Positions 19,569 through 28,135 of a stretch of 59,209 bases of DNA are shown piece after piece. Every line of letters starts with the position of its first letter. The stretch's first letter is position 1. The notes under the pieces are model-generated. The model had not been told where the DNA came from, searched no databases, and was given only the letters and a program-made list of their open reading frames with translations. The stretch covers positions 1 through 59,209 of the forward strand of contig CACZNC010000017.1 in NCBI GenBank assembly GCA_902782445.1. Direction: 5' to 3'. A program made the position numbers and the translations under genes. This DNA is from an uncultured Ruminococcus sp. Its GTDB lineage: Bacteria; Bacillota; Clostridia; Oscillospirales; CAG-272.

Positions 19569-20864
19569 TCATTCTTCGACGATATACTTTTTGATCTTCG
19601 CGTAGAGCTTGTCGTCCACGATGCACCGGCAATAGATCCCGTCCTCGCGGTACTCCATCTCCACGTCGTCGGCTTCCTTGTAGAGGATCCCGGTGACGGC
19701 TCCGTCCTCGGGGGGAATGAAGAGCGCGACGCGGTGACGGTCCGCCATCGCCATGCTCTCGATCTTCTCGACGAGGGCGGGGATCCCGGCTCCCGTTTTG
19801 GCGGAGACGAATACCACCTCGGTGCCGGAGCGGGAGGCCAGGGACTTCATCTGCACGAGGGCGTCCCGGTCGGCGCAGATATCGCATTTGTTGAAGACGT
19901 AGAGCGTGGGCTTTCCCGCCGCCCCGAGCTCTTCCAGCAGATCGGATGTGACGGCGGTCTGGCTGATGAATTCGGGGTCCGAAGCGTCGATCACCAGCAT
20001 CAGGACGTCGGAATACACCGCCTCGTCCAGGGTGGATTTGAACGCCTTGATGAGGTGGTGGGGGAGGTTGCGGATGAATCCCACGGTGTCGGTCAGAAGG
20101 ATCTTCGCGCCCGAGGGGGTGACGAACTGCCTGGTGGTGGGGTCGAGAGTGGCGAACAGGCGGTTTTCGACGAGAATGCCCGCGCCCGTCAGGGTATTCA
20201 GCAGAGTACTCTTCCCCGCGTTGGTATAGCCGACGATGCCCACCTTCGGGATGCCGGAGCGGTCCCGCTGACGCCGCATGACGAGCCGGTTCTGCTCCAC
20301 GCGGTCGAGTTCCTCCTCCAGCGCGGCGATCCGTTCCCGCACCCGCCGCCGGTCGATCTCGAGCTTGGTCTCGCCGGGACCCCGCGCTCCGACGGAACCG
20401 GACGAGGACGCGCCGCCCTGACGGGAGAGTTCCTTCCCCTTGCCCACAAGCCGGGGAGAGGTGTATTTCAGCTGGGCCAGTTCGACCTGGAGTCTGCCCT
20501 CGCTGGTCCTCGCGTGGTCGGCGAAGATGTCGAGGATCAGCATGCTGCGGTCGATCACCGGGATATCGGAGGATATGGCGTCCTCGATGGACTTGATCTG
20601 GGACGGAGTGAGTTCGCAGTCGAACACCACAAGATCCGCCTCGAGGGTCTCGGCGAGCACGGACAGTTCCGCGATCTTGCCGCTTCCGAGGACGGTCTTC
20701 ACGTCCGGCTTTTCCCGGCACTGGGTCACGATGGCCGCGACGGAACATCCCGCGGTGTCGGCGAGACGTTCCAGTTCCGCGAGGGAGACGTCGCTCTCGG
20801 CCTCGCCGTTCTGGGGGTAGATCGCGCAGAGGACCGCTTTTTTTCTGGTTGCGTTTTCTTCCAT
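19569..20864 (-). CDS. hflX: Ribosome-associated GTPase HflX
   Basis: 431 aa; ATG at 20864 with AGGAGA upstream. Order of domains: N-terminal HflX domain (SGKIAEL, VFDCELTPSQIKSIED, VIDRSMLILDIFA), the glycine-rich loop GARGPGETKLEIDRRR, then the GTPase with G1 GYTNAGKSTLLN, G2/G3 around TLDPTTRQ and LTDTVGFIRNLP, and G4 FNKCD. A short C-terminal domain ends in KIKKYIVEE. HflX splits stalled or hibernating 70S ribosomes under stress. It is followed by the yigZ-like gene and preceded by rpmE with a terminator. Confidence 0.95.
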   Translation of the reverse strand: MEENATRKKAVLCAIYPQNGEAESDVSLAELERLADTAGCSVAAIVTQCREKPDVKTVLGSGKIAELSVLAETLEADLVVFDCELTPSQIKSIEDAISSDIPVIDRSMLILDIFADHARTSEGRLQVELAQLKYTSPRLVGKGKELSRQGGASSSGSVGARGPGETKLEIDRRRVRERIAALEEELDRVEQNRLVMRRQRDRSGIPKVGIVGYTNAGKSTLLNTLTGAGILVENRLFATLDPTTRQFVTPSGAKILLTDTVGFIRNLPHHLIKAFKSTLDEAVYSDVLMLVIDASDPEFISQTAVTSDLLEELGAAGKPTLYVFNKCDICADRDALVQMKSLASRSGTEVVFVSAKTGAGIPALVEKIESMAMADRHRVALFIPPEDGAVTGILYKEADDVEMEYREDGIYCRCIVDDKLYAKIKKYIVEE

Positions 20865-20914
20865 ATTGAATCTTAGAATCTCCTGAACTGCCTCCGATTT
20901 TTGTCAGAAACACA

Positions 20915-20965
20915 GAAAAAGCCGGACAGGGACGAGGGCAAAAAGCTCCGCGTTCCCGTCCGACA
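20915..20965 (-). terminator. Terminator of rpmE
   Basis: On the minus strand GTCGGACGGGA pairs with TCCC-T-GTCCGGC (one bulge, one G-U pair) and is followed by TTTTTC. It lies about 30 bases after the rpmE stop and upstream of hflX. Confidence 0.7.
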
Positions 20966-20994
20966 AATTTCCCGGACACTGGGTCCCCGATCCG

Positions 20995-21213
20995 TTATCT
21001 TCCGCGCTGTTCGAGACGCTTCTTGAACTTGTCGACGCGTCCGCCGGAATCAACGAATTTCTGCTTGCCGGTGAAGAAAGGATGGCACTTGGAGCAGATG
21101 TCCACGCGCAGTTCACCGTTGGAGTCGCCCTTCGTCGAGCGCGTCGTGACAACTTCACCGCACGCGCAGCGAATCGTTACCTCTTTATACTGAGGATGGA
21201 TTCCTTCTTTCAT
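20995..21213 (-). CDS. rpmE: 50S ribosomal protein L31 (zinc-binding type)
   Basis: 72 aa; ATG at 21213. Four cysteines are in the L31 zinc arrangement: CAC at 16-18 and CSKC at 40-43, followed by the family signature [20 protein letters not shown]. The zinc form is normally the one used under zinc sufficiency and is exchanged for a cysteine-less form in starvation; no such paralogue is in this window. It has its own promoter and terminator. Confidence 0.97.
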   Translation of the reverse strand: MKEGIHPQYKEVTIRCACGEVVTTRSTKGDSNGELRVDICSKCHPFFTGKQKFVDSGGRVDKFKKRLEQRGR

Positions 21214-21251
21214 TGCTTTTCACCTCTTCCTCTGTTTGCTCACGTTGTGTG

Positions 21252-21280
21252 ATTATACCATAGACCGAAGCAAAAAGCAA
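21252..21280 (-). promoter_or_regulatory. Sigma-A-type promoter of rpmE
   Basis: On the minus strand TTGCTT (21280-21275), 17-bp spacer, TATAAT (21257-21252), about 39 bases before the start codon. Confidence 0.7.
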
Positions 21281-21357
21281 GAGCTTTTCAAAAAAATCTG
21301 CGGCCTTTTTTCCGGGATTTTTCCGTTATTCTGCTCAATCCGCTCCTTCCGGGCCGC

Positions 21358-22068
21358 TTACACCTTCTTTTCGATCTCTGCGCGGAGGCGTTCGATGATC
21401 TTTTTCTCGAGCCGGGAGATGTAGGACTGGGAGATCCCCATCCTGTCCGCCACCTCCTTCTGGGTCATTTCTCTCCCTCCGTACAACCCATATCGCAGCA
21501 CGATAATATCCCGCTCCCTCTGCCCGAGGGATTCGACGGCCTCCCGGACGGTGCGCTCGTCCTCCTTCCGTTCGAGCTCCGCGCCCACGGGGGAATCGCC
21601 GGATTCGAGGACGTCCGAAAGGAGCAGTTCTCCCCCGTCCCAGTCCGAGGACAGCGGCTCGTCGATGGAGAGGTCCCCCCGGTGAGGCGCGTTCTTGCGG
21701 ATGTGCATGAGGATCTCGTTTTCGATGCACCGGGAGGCGTAGGTGGCGAGCTTGATCCCCCGGTCGGTCTTGTAGGTGTTGACGCCCTTGATGAGCCCGA
21801 TGGTGCCGATGGAAATGAGGTCCTCGATCCCGGTGCCGCAGCTCTCGAACTTCCGCGCGATGTAAACCACAAGGCGCAGATTGCGGCGGATCAGGACGTC
21901 GGCGAGGGAGCGGTCCTCGTCGAACCGGCTGAGCACGTCCGCCTCCTCTTCCGGGGTCAGCGGCGGAGGCAGGGTCTCGGATCCCCCGATGTACCAGGCC
22001 TCCCCTCCCCCGAACACAGCCCGGAGCGTCTTTCCCGCCCATTCCTTCCATTCGCTGATTGTCTTCAT
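21358..22068 (-). CDS. sigE: Sporulation sigma factor SigE (pro-sigma E)
   Basis: 236 aa. ATG at 22068 is chosen because GGAGGT lies 9 bases upstream; an in-frame GTG at 22080 overlaps that SD and is unlikely. The N-terminus contains the pro-sequence and the family hallmark [16 protein letters not shown], where the protease SpoIIGA cleaves. Region 2 ([43 protein letters not shown]) and region 4 ([34 protein letters not shown]) are intact. It controls early mother-cell gene expression. It directly follows spoIIGA by 27 bases, the conserved order of the spoIIG operon. Confidence 0.95.
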   Translation of the reverse strand: MKTISEWKEWAGKTLRAVFGGGEAWYIGGSETLPPPLTPEEEADVLSRFDEDRSLADVLIRRNLRLVVYIARKFESCGTGIEDLISIGTIGLIKGVNTYKTDRGIKLATYASRCIENEILMHIRKNAPHRGDLSIDEPLSSDWDGGELLLSDVLESGDSPVGAELERKEDERTVREAVESLGQRERDIIVLRYGLYGGREMTQKEVADRMGISQSYISRLEKKIIERLRAEIEKKV

Positions 22069-22095
22069 TACTATATACACCTCCGATCTGAACCT

Positions 22096-22887
22096 TCACG
22101 GGATGAGCCGCGCGGGAACCAGAGCCTCCGCCCCGCCGTAGCTCTCCCCTTCCCCGTCGACGGCGACCGCAGCCCGCACTTCCGCATCCCCGACGAACGT
22201 CCGGTCCGGCACGAAGCCTGTGAGAAGCCGTTCCCCGCCGAGCCCCCGGACCGGGATCATGCGCACCCGGATCCCGCTCTCCGCCTTCCCCGCCGCCGCG
22301 CTCTCCGCCAGTTCCGAAAGGATCGGGACGGCCTTGCGCTTGACGAGGATCGCGGGGATGCCTCCGATGGGGTCCGCCGCGAAGGATCCCGTGTCGCAGA
22401 GCCCGGTGAGTTCTTCCTTCCGTCCCGCCGCCTCGATCCGCACGCGCACCGTCCTGTTCTCCGCCACCCTCCGCCGCACCCGGGTCCAGAGGAAGGAGAC
22501 CGCCGCCGCGCCGAGGTAGAGGATGGGAAATCCGTCCCCGCCCGCGTATACGGGAGTCCCGATCTCCGAAAACAAAGTCAGAAGCCCTCCGAGCGCGCAT
22601 CCCGCCCCCCAGAGGATCACGGAATCCGCGAGCAGCCGCCGGGGATCCTTCCATCCGAACGCGGCGGCGGCCATCCCCGCGGAGAGCAGGACCCCGCAAA
22701 GAGCGGACGCGCCTCTGCCGATCCCGGGGACCGCCGTCATGACCGTCGCGCCGAGAGCACCGAGGGACGCGGCCGCGAAAAGCCGGAACTTTCCGATCTT
22801 TCTCCGGGTCAGGGACGCCGTCAGCCCGAGGGACAAGAGGTCCATCGACAGATTCACCCCGAAGAGCACGTCCGCGTAGAGAATCAA
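22096..22887 (-). CDS. spoIIGA: Sigma-E processing aspartic peptidase SpoIIGA
   Basis: 263 aa from a TTG at 22887; GGAGGTG lies 8 bases upstream and the protein then begins MILYADVLFGVNLSMDLL, as expected for this family. The longer frame up to 23100 has no membrane or SD logic. About five hydrophobic segments cover residues 1-135, then a cytoplasmic protease domain with the single aspartic motif CDTGS (Asp165) and ADPIGGIPAIL. Family members act as dimers in the septum and cleave pro-sigma E after a SpoIIR signal. The gene heads a two-gene operon with sigE. Confidence 0.88.
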   Translation of the reverse strand: MILYADVLFGVNLSMDLLSLGLTASLTRRKIGKFRLFAAASLGALGATVMTAVPGIGRGASALCGVLLSAGMAAAAFGWKDPRRLLADSVILWGAGCALGGLLTLFSEIGTPVYAGGDGFPILYLGAAAVSFLWTRVRRRVAENRTVRVRIEAAGRKEELTGLCDTGSFAADPIGGIPAILVKRKAVPILSELAESAAAGKAESGIRVRMIPVRGLGGERLLTGFVPDRTFVGDAEVRAAVAVDGEGESYGGAEALVPARLIP

Positions 22888-22911
22888 ATCCTCCTCACCT
22901 CCCGCCGCTCC

Positions 22912-22944
22912 ATTATATGCCCGGGGGTCCGCGCAATCTGTCAG
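22912..22944 (-). promoter_or_regulatory. Possible spoIIG promoter with a long spacer
   Basis: On the minus strand CTGACA (22944-22939) and a perfect TATAAT (22917-22912) are 21 bp apart. In Bacillus subtilis the Spo0A-activated spoIIG promoter also has an unusually long spacer (22 bp) between sigma-A hexamers. No perfect Spo0A box is visible, only TGTCAGAA on the plus strand at 22939-22946. Confidence 0.45.
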
Positions 22945-22988
22945 AAGCGGGATCCGGGGAAGCGATTTCCCCCGCCTTTCCCCGACGC

Positions 22989-23017
22989 TTGACAGGACGC
23001 GAAAAAAGAGGTACAAT
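22989..23017 (+). promoter_or_regulatory. Sigma-A-type promoter of the two-component operon
   Basis: TTGACA at 22989-22994, 17-bp spacer, TACAAT at 23012-23017. Two TTAAGG/TTAAAG half-sites at 23040 and 23063, 23 bp apart (about two helical turns), follow and could be response-regulator sites for autoregulation; this last point is inference. A second -10-like TATAAT is at 23080-23085 without a good -35. Confidence 0.7.
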
Positions 23018-23114
23018 GAATCCGGAAGTTCATCAAATCTTAAGGATTTTCCCCCTCGCTTCTTAAAGGGAAGATGGAGTATAATACAATCAGACGGCAC
23101 GGAGGCGAACGAAA

Positions 23115-23807
23115 ATGGTCAACATCCTGATCTGCGACGACGAGCGGGACATCGTGAACGCTCTCAAAATCTACCTGAACGACCCGGAATACCGCCTGTT
23201 CGAAGCGTACAGCGGACGGGAGGCTCTCGAGATCCTCGGGCGGGAGGAGATCCACCTCTGCCTCCTGGACATCATGATGCCGGAGATGGACGGGATCTCC
23301 ACCCTCTCGAAACTGCGGGAGACCTCAAACATCCCGGTGATCTTTCTGACGGCGAAGGGCGAGGACACGGACAAGATCCTCGGGCTGAGCGTCGGGGCGG
23401 ACGACTATGTGACGAAGCCCTTCTCCCCCATGGAGGTGACGGCCCGGGTGCGCTCCCAGCTGAGGCGGTATCTGAAACTCGGCGGGATCCGATCGAATCC
23501 CGAGGTCTTCTCGGTGGGCGGGATCGAACTGGACGACCGGGCGAAGTCCGTGACGCTGGACGGGGAGCCCGTGAGCCTGACGCCCATCGAATACGAGATC
23601 CTGAAGCTCCTCATCGGGAATCCCGGGCGGGTCTTTTCGCCGAAGGAGATCTACGGGCAGGTCTGGCACGACATTCCTCTGGGGAGCGACAACACGGTGG
23701 CCGTCCACATCCGCCATCTGCGCGAAAAACTGGAGATCAACCCCGCCGAACCGCGGTATCTCAAGGTCGTGTGGGGTCAGGGCTACAAGCTCGAGGACCG
23801 TCTCTGA
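23115..23807 (+). CDS. OmpR/PhoB-family response regulator
   Basis: 230 aa; ATG at 23115 with GGAGGCG upstream. Receiver domain 1-120 with acidic pocket DD (8-9), phosphoacceptor Asp52 (LLDIMMPEMDG), conserved Thr/Lys in FLTAKGED and VTKPFSP. C-terminal winged helix 135-228 (LTPIEYEILKLLIGNPGRVF, DNTVAVHIRHLREKLE, VVWGQGYKL). It most resembles the VanR/VncR branch. The partner histidine kinase starts 21 bases after its stop, so this is a cognate pair acting as a DNA-binding regulator in the cytoplasm. Confidence 0.94.
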   Translation: MVNILICDDERDIVNALKIYLNDPEYRLFEAYSGREALEILGREEIHLCLLDIMMPEMDGISTLSKLRETSNIPVIFLTAKGEDTDKILGLSVGADDYVTKPFSPMEVTARVRSQLRRYLKLGGIRSNPEVFSVGGIELDDRAKSVTLDGEPVSLTPIEYEILKLLIGNPGRVFSPKEIYGQVWHDIPLGSDNTVAVHIRHLREKLEINPAEPRYLKVVWGQGYKLEDRL

Positions 23808-23828
23808 ACGGCCGGAAAGGAGGACTTC

Positions 23829-25958
23829 ATGGACCGCACATCCAAGGGCATACTCAAAAAAACGGGGCTGTTCCTCGCGGTGATCCTCACGGCGGCGGCC
23901 GCGGTGGGGTGCGTGCTCACGGCGTGGTATTTCATCCTCGAAGACGTGTACCGTATGCCGAAGGACGTTATGATCGGCGAGAGGAACTACCGGAAAATGT
24001 TCGACGACTCAAGGGAGATCGTTCAGAGCCTGAACCGGGAGAATCAGACGGTGAACCACCGAAAGCTGTCGCTGTTCTCCGAATCGGTGACCAATCTGCG
24101 CTATGCCGTCACGGACGAAAATGGGACCGTTCTTCTCACAAACCTTTCCGATGCCGAAACCGCTGTCGGAGAAGAAGGCTGGACGGAGATCCTCTGGTAC
24201 GGTGTCAGCACGATCGATCCGAAGACCGGCGAAAACCGCTTCATCAGCTACACGACGGACATTCCCGCAAAAACCGGCAATACCGGCGAACAGGATCCGT
24301 CGGAGCCCCGCTATTCCACGGCGGAATACCTGTTCCGCGGACGGCTCGAAGACGGACTTCCGGTGCGCGATGAATACCGGCTGAATCAGCTTATCTTCGG
24401 CACCGCGTATGATTTCCGCTACGCCGTCTATCCGGTCGGAGCCGTTTCGCTTCTCCTGTGCGTGCTCTGCTTCATTCTTCTGATGTGCGCATCCGCCCGC
24501 AGACCAGGTGAGGACGGACTGTTTCCCGGACTGCTCCACAAAGTCCCCTTCGATCTGATCCTCGCGGCAGGCGTCGCGCTCTGGAGCCTCGTGAGCTTCT
24601 TTCTCGTGAAGTTCATCGGCATGATGGACAGCGTATACTTCCAGCTTATCGCGATTGCCGTGATGGGGATTTTCAGCGCGGTCGTCTTCCTCGGCCTCTC
24701 CATGAGCGCGGCGGCACGGATCAAGGACGGGAGCATCCTCAGAAACACGGTGATCTTCCGGCTCGGCGTCCTGCTCTGGACGGTCTTCCGATTCGTCTGC
24801 CGTGCGGTCGGGCAGGGACTCCGGGCAGCCGGCGCGCTGATACGGGGGATCCCGCTGATCTGGAAGACCCTTCTCGCCCTCGTCCTGATCGCCGGAGCGG
24901 ATTTCGCGGCCTTTGCGATCTTTTTCCCGTACTCCGAAGGGCCTTTTGTTGTCCACATCCTCATGTGGCTGGTCCTCGTGCCCCTGATCCTTTGGTTCGC
25001 CCTCTCCATGCGGAAGCTCGAAAAAGGCGGGGAGGCTCTGGCGGCGGGAAATCTGACGAAGCGCGTCTCCACGGCCTATATGCCCCCGTCCCTCAAAAAG
25101 CACGGGGAAAACCTCAACGCCGCGGCGGAAGGGCTGAACCGGGCCGTGGAGGAGAGGATGAAGAGCGAGAGGATGAAGACCGAGCTCATCACCAATGTCT
25201 CCCACGATCTGAAAACGCCCCTGACCTCCGTCGTGAACTACGCGGGGCTGATCGCCGGGGAGGAAACCGACAACCCGAAGATCGCCGAATACTGCGAAGT
25301 CCTGCTCCGCCAGTCCGAACGGCTGAAACGGCTGATCGACGATCTGGTGGAGGCCTCGAAAGCCCAGACCGGCACCCTCGAAGTGGAACTCGCCCCCACC
25401 GATATCTCCGTCTTCCTCGAACAGGCGGCGGGGGAATACGGAACGCGGCTTGCGGAGGCGTCCCTTCCCCTCGTGCTCTCCATCCCCGATCATCCCGTGA
25501 CGATCCGGGCGGACGGGCGGCGGCTCTGGCGGGTTTTCGACAATCTGATGAACAACATCGTGAAATACGCCCAGCCGGGGACGCGGGTCTATCTGACGCT
25601 GGAGGAGGTCAATTCCTTCGCCGTCGTCACTTTCAAAAACGTCTCCCGGGAGCCCTTGAACCTCACCCCCGACGAGCTGATGGAGCGCTTCGTCCGCGGG
25701 GACGCCAGCCGGAACAGTTCCACCGACGGAAACGGACTCGGCCTCTCCATCGCGAAGAGCCTGACGGAACTACAGGGCGGCGCGCTGACCCTCTCCATCG
25801 ACGGGGATCTCTTCAAGGCGGTCCTGCACTTCCCGAAGGTCCCGGACGCCGCGCTCCCGAACCCCGCGCCTCACGCCTTCTATCCCGCGGATTCCGTCCC
25901 GACGCTCCGGGTCCAGACGCTCCGGGAACGGTGGAAGGACACGGAAGAAAAAGAATAA
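23829..25958 (+). CDS. Membrane sensor histidine kinase
   Basis: 709 aa; ATG at 23829 with AAAGGAGG upstream. One N-terminal membrane segment (about 13-35), an extracytoplasmic region (about 36-195), then five more hydrophobic segments up to about residue 395, a HAMP-like stretch (KGGEALAAGNLTKRV) and a transmitter: H-box VSHDLKTPLTSVVNYAGLI, N-box VFDNLMNNIVKYA, G-box DGNGLGLSIAKSLTELQGG. The multi-pass middle section is longer than in simple two-TM sensors and may sense membrane or small ligand signals. It works with the response regulator upstream; a strong terminator ends the operon. The signal is unknown. Confidence 0.9.
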   Translation: MDRTSKGILKKTGLFLAVILTAAAAVGCVLTAWYFILEDVYRMPKDVMIGERNYRKMFDDSREIVQSLNRENQTVNHRKLSLFSESVTNLRYAVTDENGTVLLTNLSDAETAVGEEGWTEILWYGVSTIDPKTGENRFISYTTDIPAKTGNTGEQDPSEPRYSTAEYLFRGRLEDGLPVRDEYRLNQLIFGTAYDFRYAVYPVGAVSLLLCVLCFILLMCASARRPGEDGLFPGLLHKVPFDLILAAGVALWSLVSFFLVKFIGMMDSVYFQLIAIAVMGIFSAVVFLGLSMSAAARIKDGSILRNTVIFRLGVLLWTVFRFVCRAVGQGLRAAGALIRGIPLIWKTLLALVLIAGADFAAFAIFFPYSEGPFVVHILMWLVLVPLILWFALSMRKLEKGGEALAAGNLTKRVSTAYMPPSLKKHGENLNAAAEGLNRAVEERMKSERMKTELITNVSHDLKTPLTSVVNYAGLIAGEETDNPKIAEYCEVLLRQSERLKRLIDDLVEASKAQTGTLEVELAPTDISVFLEQAAGEYGTRLAEASLPLVLSIPDHPVTIRADGRRLWRVFDNLMNNIVKYAQPGTRVYLTLEEVNSFAVVTFKNVSREPLNLTPDELMERFVRGDASRNSSTDGNGLGLSIAKSLTELQGGALTLSIDGDLFKAVLHFPKVPDAALPNPAPHAFYPADSVPTLRVQTLRERWKDTEEKE

Positions 25959-25960
25959 GC

Positions 25961-26011
25961 GGATCCATCCCGGCCGGAAAGAGCGGAAAACTCCCCGGCC
26001 GGATCTTTTTT
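25961..26011 (+). terminator. Terminator of the two-component operon
   Basis: A stem of CCGGCCGG (about 25970-25977) with CCGGCCGG (about 25995-26002), extended by flanking GATCC/GGATC, is followed by TTTTTT. It begins 3 bases after the kinase stop. Confidence 0.8.
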
Positions 26012-26068
26012 GCGCTTGAGGAGGGATAAAAAATCTCCGTTTCCGAGACAAACTCGCGTTTTTGCTCA

Positions 26069-26097
26069 TTGTTCTCCCGCCGGGCTTGTGCTATACT
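26069..26097 (+). promoter_or_regulatory. Promoter of the XRE pair
   Basis: TTGTTC at 26069-26074, 17-bp spacer, TATACT at 26092-26097. The first XRE start codon lies about 70 bases downstream. Confidence 0.6.
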
Positions 26098-26169
26098 GTG
26101 AACGGTACCGAAAATCACGGATTCAGAGATCTCCGAACCGAACTCTACGGAAAAGAGAGGCACAAAATT

Positions 26170-27096
26170 ATGGAAGTAAAGAAAACGACGCGCTTCGCCG
26201 GGAATCTGACCGCCCTGCGCAGAAAGGCCGGGGAGACCCAGAACGACCTCGCCGAAGTCCTCGGGGTCTCGAACAGGACGGTTTCCAAATGGGAGACCTG
26301 CGAGAGCGAACCGGAGCTCTCCATGCTGACGAAAATCGCCGCGCATTACGGGGTATCCGTCGACGCCCTGCTCGCAAACGACGCCGCCGCGCAGAACGAG
26401 GATCCCTATACGGGTCTCGGCTGGGCCCAAACCGCGCTGAAATGCTTCGCGGAGGATGTGCGGCACACCTTCGACAGCGTGAACGCGGGCTTCTCGCACC
26501 GGTCCGACCTGCATGAGCCCGTGATCCCGCTCCTCGGCGTGCGCGGCCCGGGAGGATGGGGAGAATGCGCGGGCATCAGCTCCCCCGAGGTTTTCCGGCA
26601 GATCGTATCCGCAAAGGAATGCGCCATCGCCGTCACCCTCATGCAGAACGCGGACAACTACGCCTGGCTGGAACGGGACGGGGACAGGCTCGCAGAAACC
26701 CTCTGCCTGCTCGGAAAGCCGGGGATGCTGAAATTCGTGCGCTGGCTCCACCGTCACGACGCGCCGGACGGATTCACCCTCGAATACGCCGCCCGTCAGT
26801 CGGGAGCCGACCCGGAAGACATCCGGCATCTGCTCATCCTGCTCTGCCGGAGGGCGAGAACGGAGACGGCGGAATTCCGGGACGGGAAAAAGGAGGTATA
26901 CTTCTTCGAAGGCGACGGCTGGCTCCTCTCCGCCCTCTGCTGTCTCGGCGAGACGGTGCTCCATCCCTATGACCGGGATACCGGCCCTTCGATCAACGCG
27001 GGCTGCTATCCGGTGTTCGACGACGGAGACCACGCCGCATACCTCGCCGCGCACCCGGAGATCTTCGACTGCGAAAACTGGACATACGGGGAATAA
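26170..27096 (+). CDS. XRE-family regulator with unassigned C-terminal domain (first of a pair)
   Basis: 308 aa from ATG 26170 (GAGAGG about 9 bases upstream; a longer frame from 26062 has no SD and crosses the promoter). Residues about 8-65 are a Cro/C1 helix-turn-helix (TQNDLAEVLGVSNRTVSKWE). The remaining 230 residues resemble the C-terminal part of the next gene in order and spacing of motifs (AIAVTLMQNADNYAWLERDG here, YAAVLLKPEAGYAAHFRDAG there; EYAARQSGADPEDI here, LLEQAGIPLEREEEI there), so the two are tandem paralogues. The C-terminal domain looks like a ligand sensor and is unknown to me. The GH43-like gene downstream is a plausible target. Confidence 0.82.
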   Translation: MEVKKTTRFAGNLTALRRKAGETQNDLAEVLGVSNRTVSKWETCESEPELSMLTKIAAHYGVSVDALLANDAAAQNEDPYTGLGWAQTALKCFAEDVRHTFDSVNAGFSHRSDLHEPVIPLLGVRGPGGWGECAGISSPEVFRQIVSAKECAIAVTLMQNADNYAWLERDGDRLAETLCLLGKPGMLKFVRWLHRHDAPDGFTLEYAARQSGADPEDIRHLLILLCRRARTETAEFRDGKKEVYFFEGDGWLLSALCCLGETVLHPYDRDTGPSINAGCYPVFDDGDHAAYLAAHPEIFDCENWTYGE

Positions 27097-27108
27097 GGAG
27101 GGAGAAAA

Positions 27109-27996
27109 ATGCGTTTCGGTGACAATCTGAAAGAACTGCGCAAGGCCGCCGGGCTGACGCAGGAAAAGCTCGGGGAGATCCTCTCCGTCAGTATGCAGGC
27201 CGTCAGCCGCTGGGAGACGACCGATACCCTGCCGGACGCCGCCCTGCTCCCCCTGCTTGCGGACGCCCTCGGGACCTCGATCGACGCCCTGTTCGGCGGA
27301 CGGGAAACCGGAAGGCGGGACGTCATGCGGGCGGTGAAGCAGTATTCCGCGGACAGGAAAAACGGGAGCCCGGCGGAAACGATGTACCGGGTCGCGTCGG
27401 GATCCCTTCTCGCGGCGTTCGGGCACAAGCCGGAGGATCTGACGCCTGCGGGGAGCGATTCGGACCCCTTCGATCTCCGGTGCGCTCTCGGTCAGCTCTC
27501 CTACGTGTCGGACGGCGGGATCGGCTGGCTGTTCGGTCCCCGCTTCCCCTACGCCGCCGTTCTGCTCAAGCCCGAGGCCGGGTACGCCGCGCATTTCCGG
27601 GACGCGGGGGTGGAAGCCCTCTTCGACGCGCTGGGGAACCGGGACGTCCGCGCCTGCCTTTCCGTCCTCTTCGAGGGACCGAGCCGGTTTTTGAGCCTCG
27701 ACGCTCTGCTGGAACAGGCCGGGATCCCCTTGGAGCGGGAGGAGGAGATCGCCGCGAAGCTCTCCTCGATCGACCCCTCCGCCATCGCGGTACGGGAACT
27801 GCGGATCGACGGGGAGGACTGCCGGATGGTGGAATTCCGTGACTGGGCCCCCGGGATCCCGATGCTCTTCGCCGCCGCCTTCGCCTGCCGGATCTCCCAC
27901 CGCGCCCTGATGGGGGAATGGGCGGGACGGGAGAGGCCGCTGTTTGAGAGTGAGGAGCCCGAGAAGGCTGACGATCCCTGCAGAGCGGAAGGATAA
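27109..27996 (+). CDS. XRE-family regulator with unassigned C-terminal domain (second of a pair)
   Basis: 295 aa; ATG at 27109 with GGAGGGAG upstream, 12 bases after the preceding XRE stop, so co-transcribed. Helix-turn-helix at about 4-62 (TQEKLGEILSVSMQAVSRWE, GTSIDALFGG). The C-terminal 220 residues share a motif layout with the upstream paralogue (see there) and end in a polar tail. It is a cytoplasmic DNA-binding protein. The duplicate arrangement raises the possibility of heterodimers (inference). Confidence 0.82.
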   Translation: MRFGDNLKELRKAAGLTQEKLGEILSVSMQAVSRWETTDTLPDAALLPLLADALGTSIDALFGGRETGRRDVMRAVKQYSADRKNGSPAETMYRVASGSLLAAFGHKPEDLTPAGSDSDPFDLRCALGQLSYVSDGGIGWLFGPRFPYAAVLLKPEAGYAAHFRDAGVEALFDALGNRDVRACLSVLFEGPSRFLSLDALLEQAGIPLEREEEIAAKLSSIDPSAIAVRELRIDGEDCRMVEFRDWAPGIPMLFAAAFACRISHRALMGEWAGRERPLFESEEPEKADDPCRAEG

Positions 27997-28032
27997 AGGA
28001 TCCCGTTTTCCGTTTTTCTCCGCGATCCGCCC

Positions 28033-28061
28033 TTGCAATTTTGTCCGGATCGGCGTATACT
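28033..28061 (+). promoter_or_regulatory. Promoter of the GH43-like gene
   Basis: TTGCAA at 28033-28038, 17-bp spacer, TATACT at 28056-28061, about 70 bases before the start codon. The GH43-like gene is thus controlled separately from the XRE pair. Confidence 0.65.
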
Positions 28062-28135
28062 GAAAGAAAGCTCCCCCGGCCGCGCATGGATCGGGGGAGA
28101 CAACGCAAAAACGCGGGCAAACGGAGGAGGACGAA

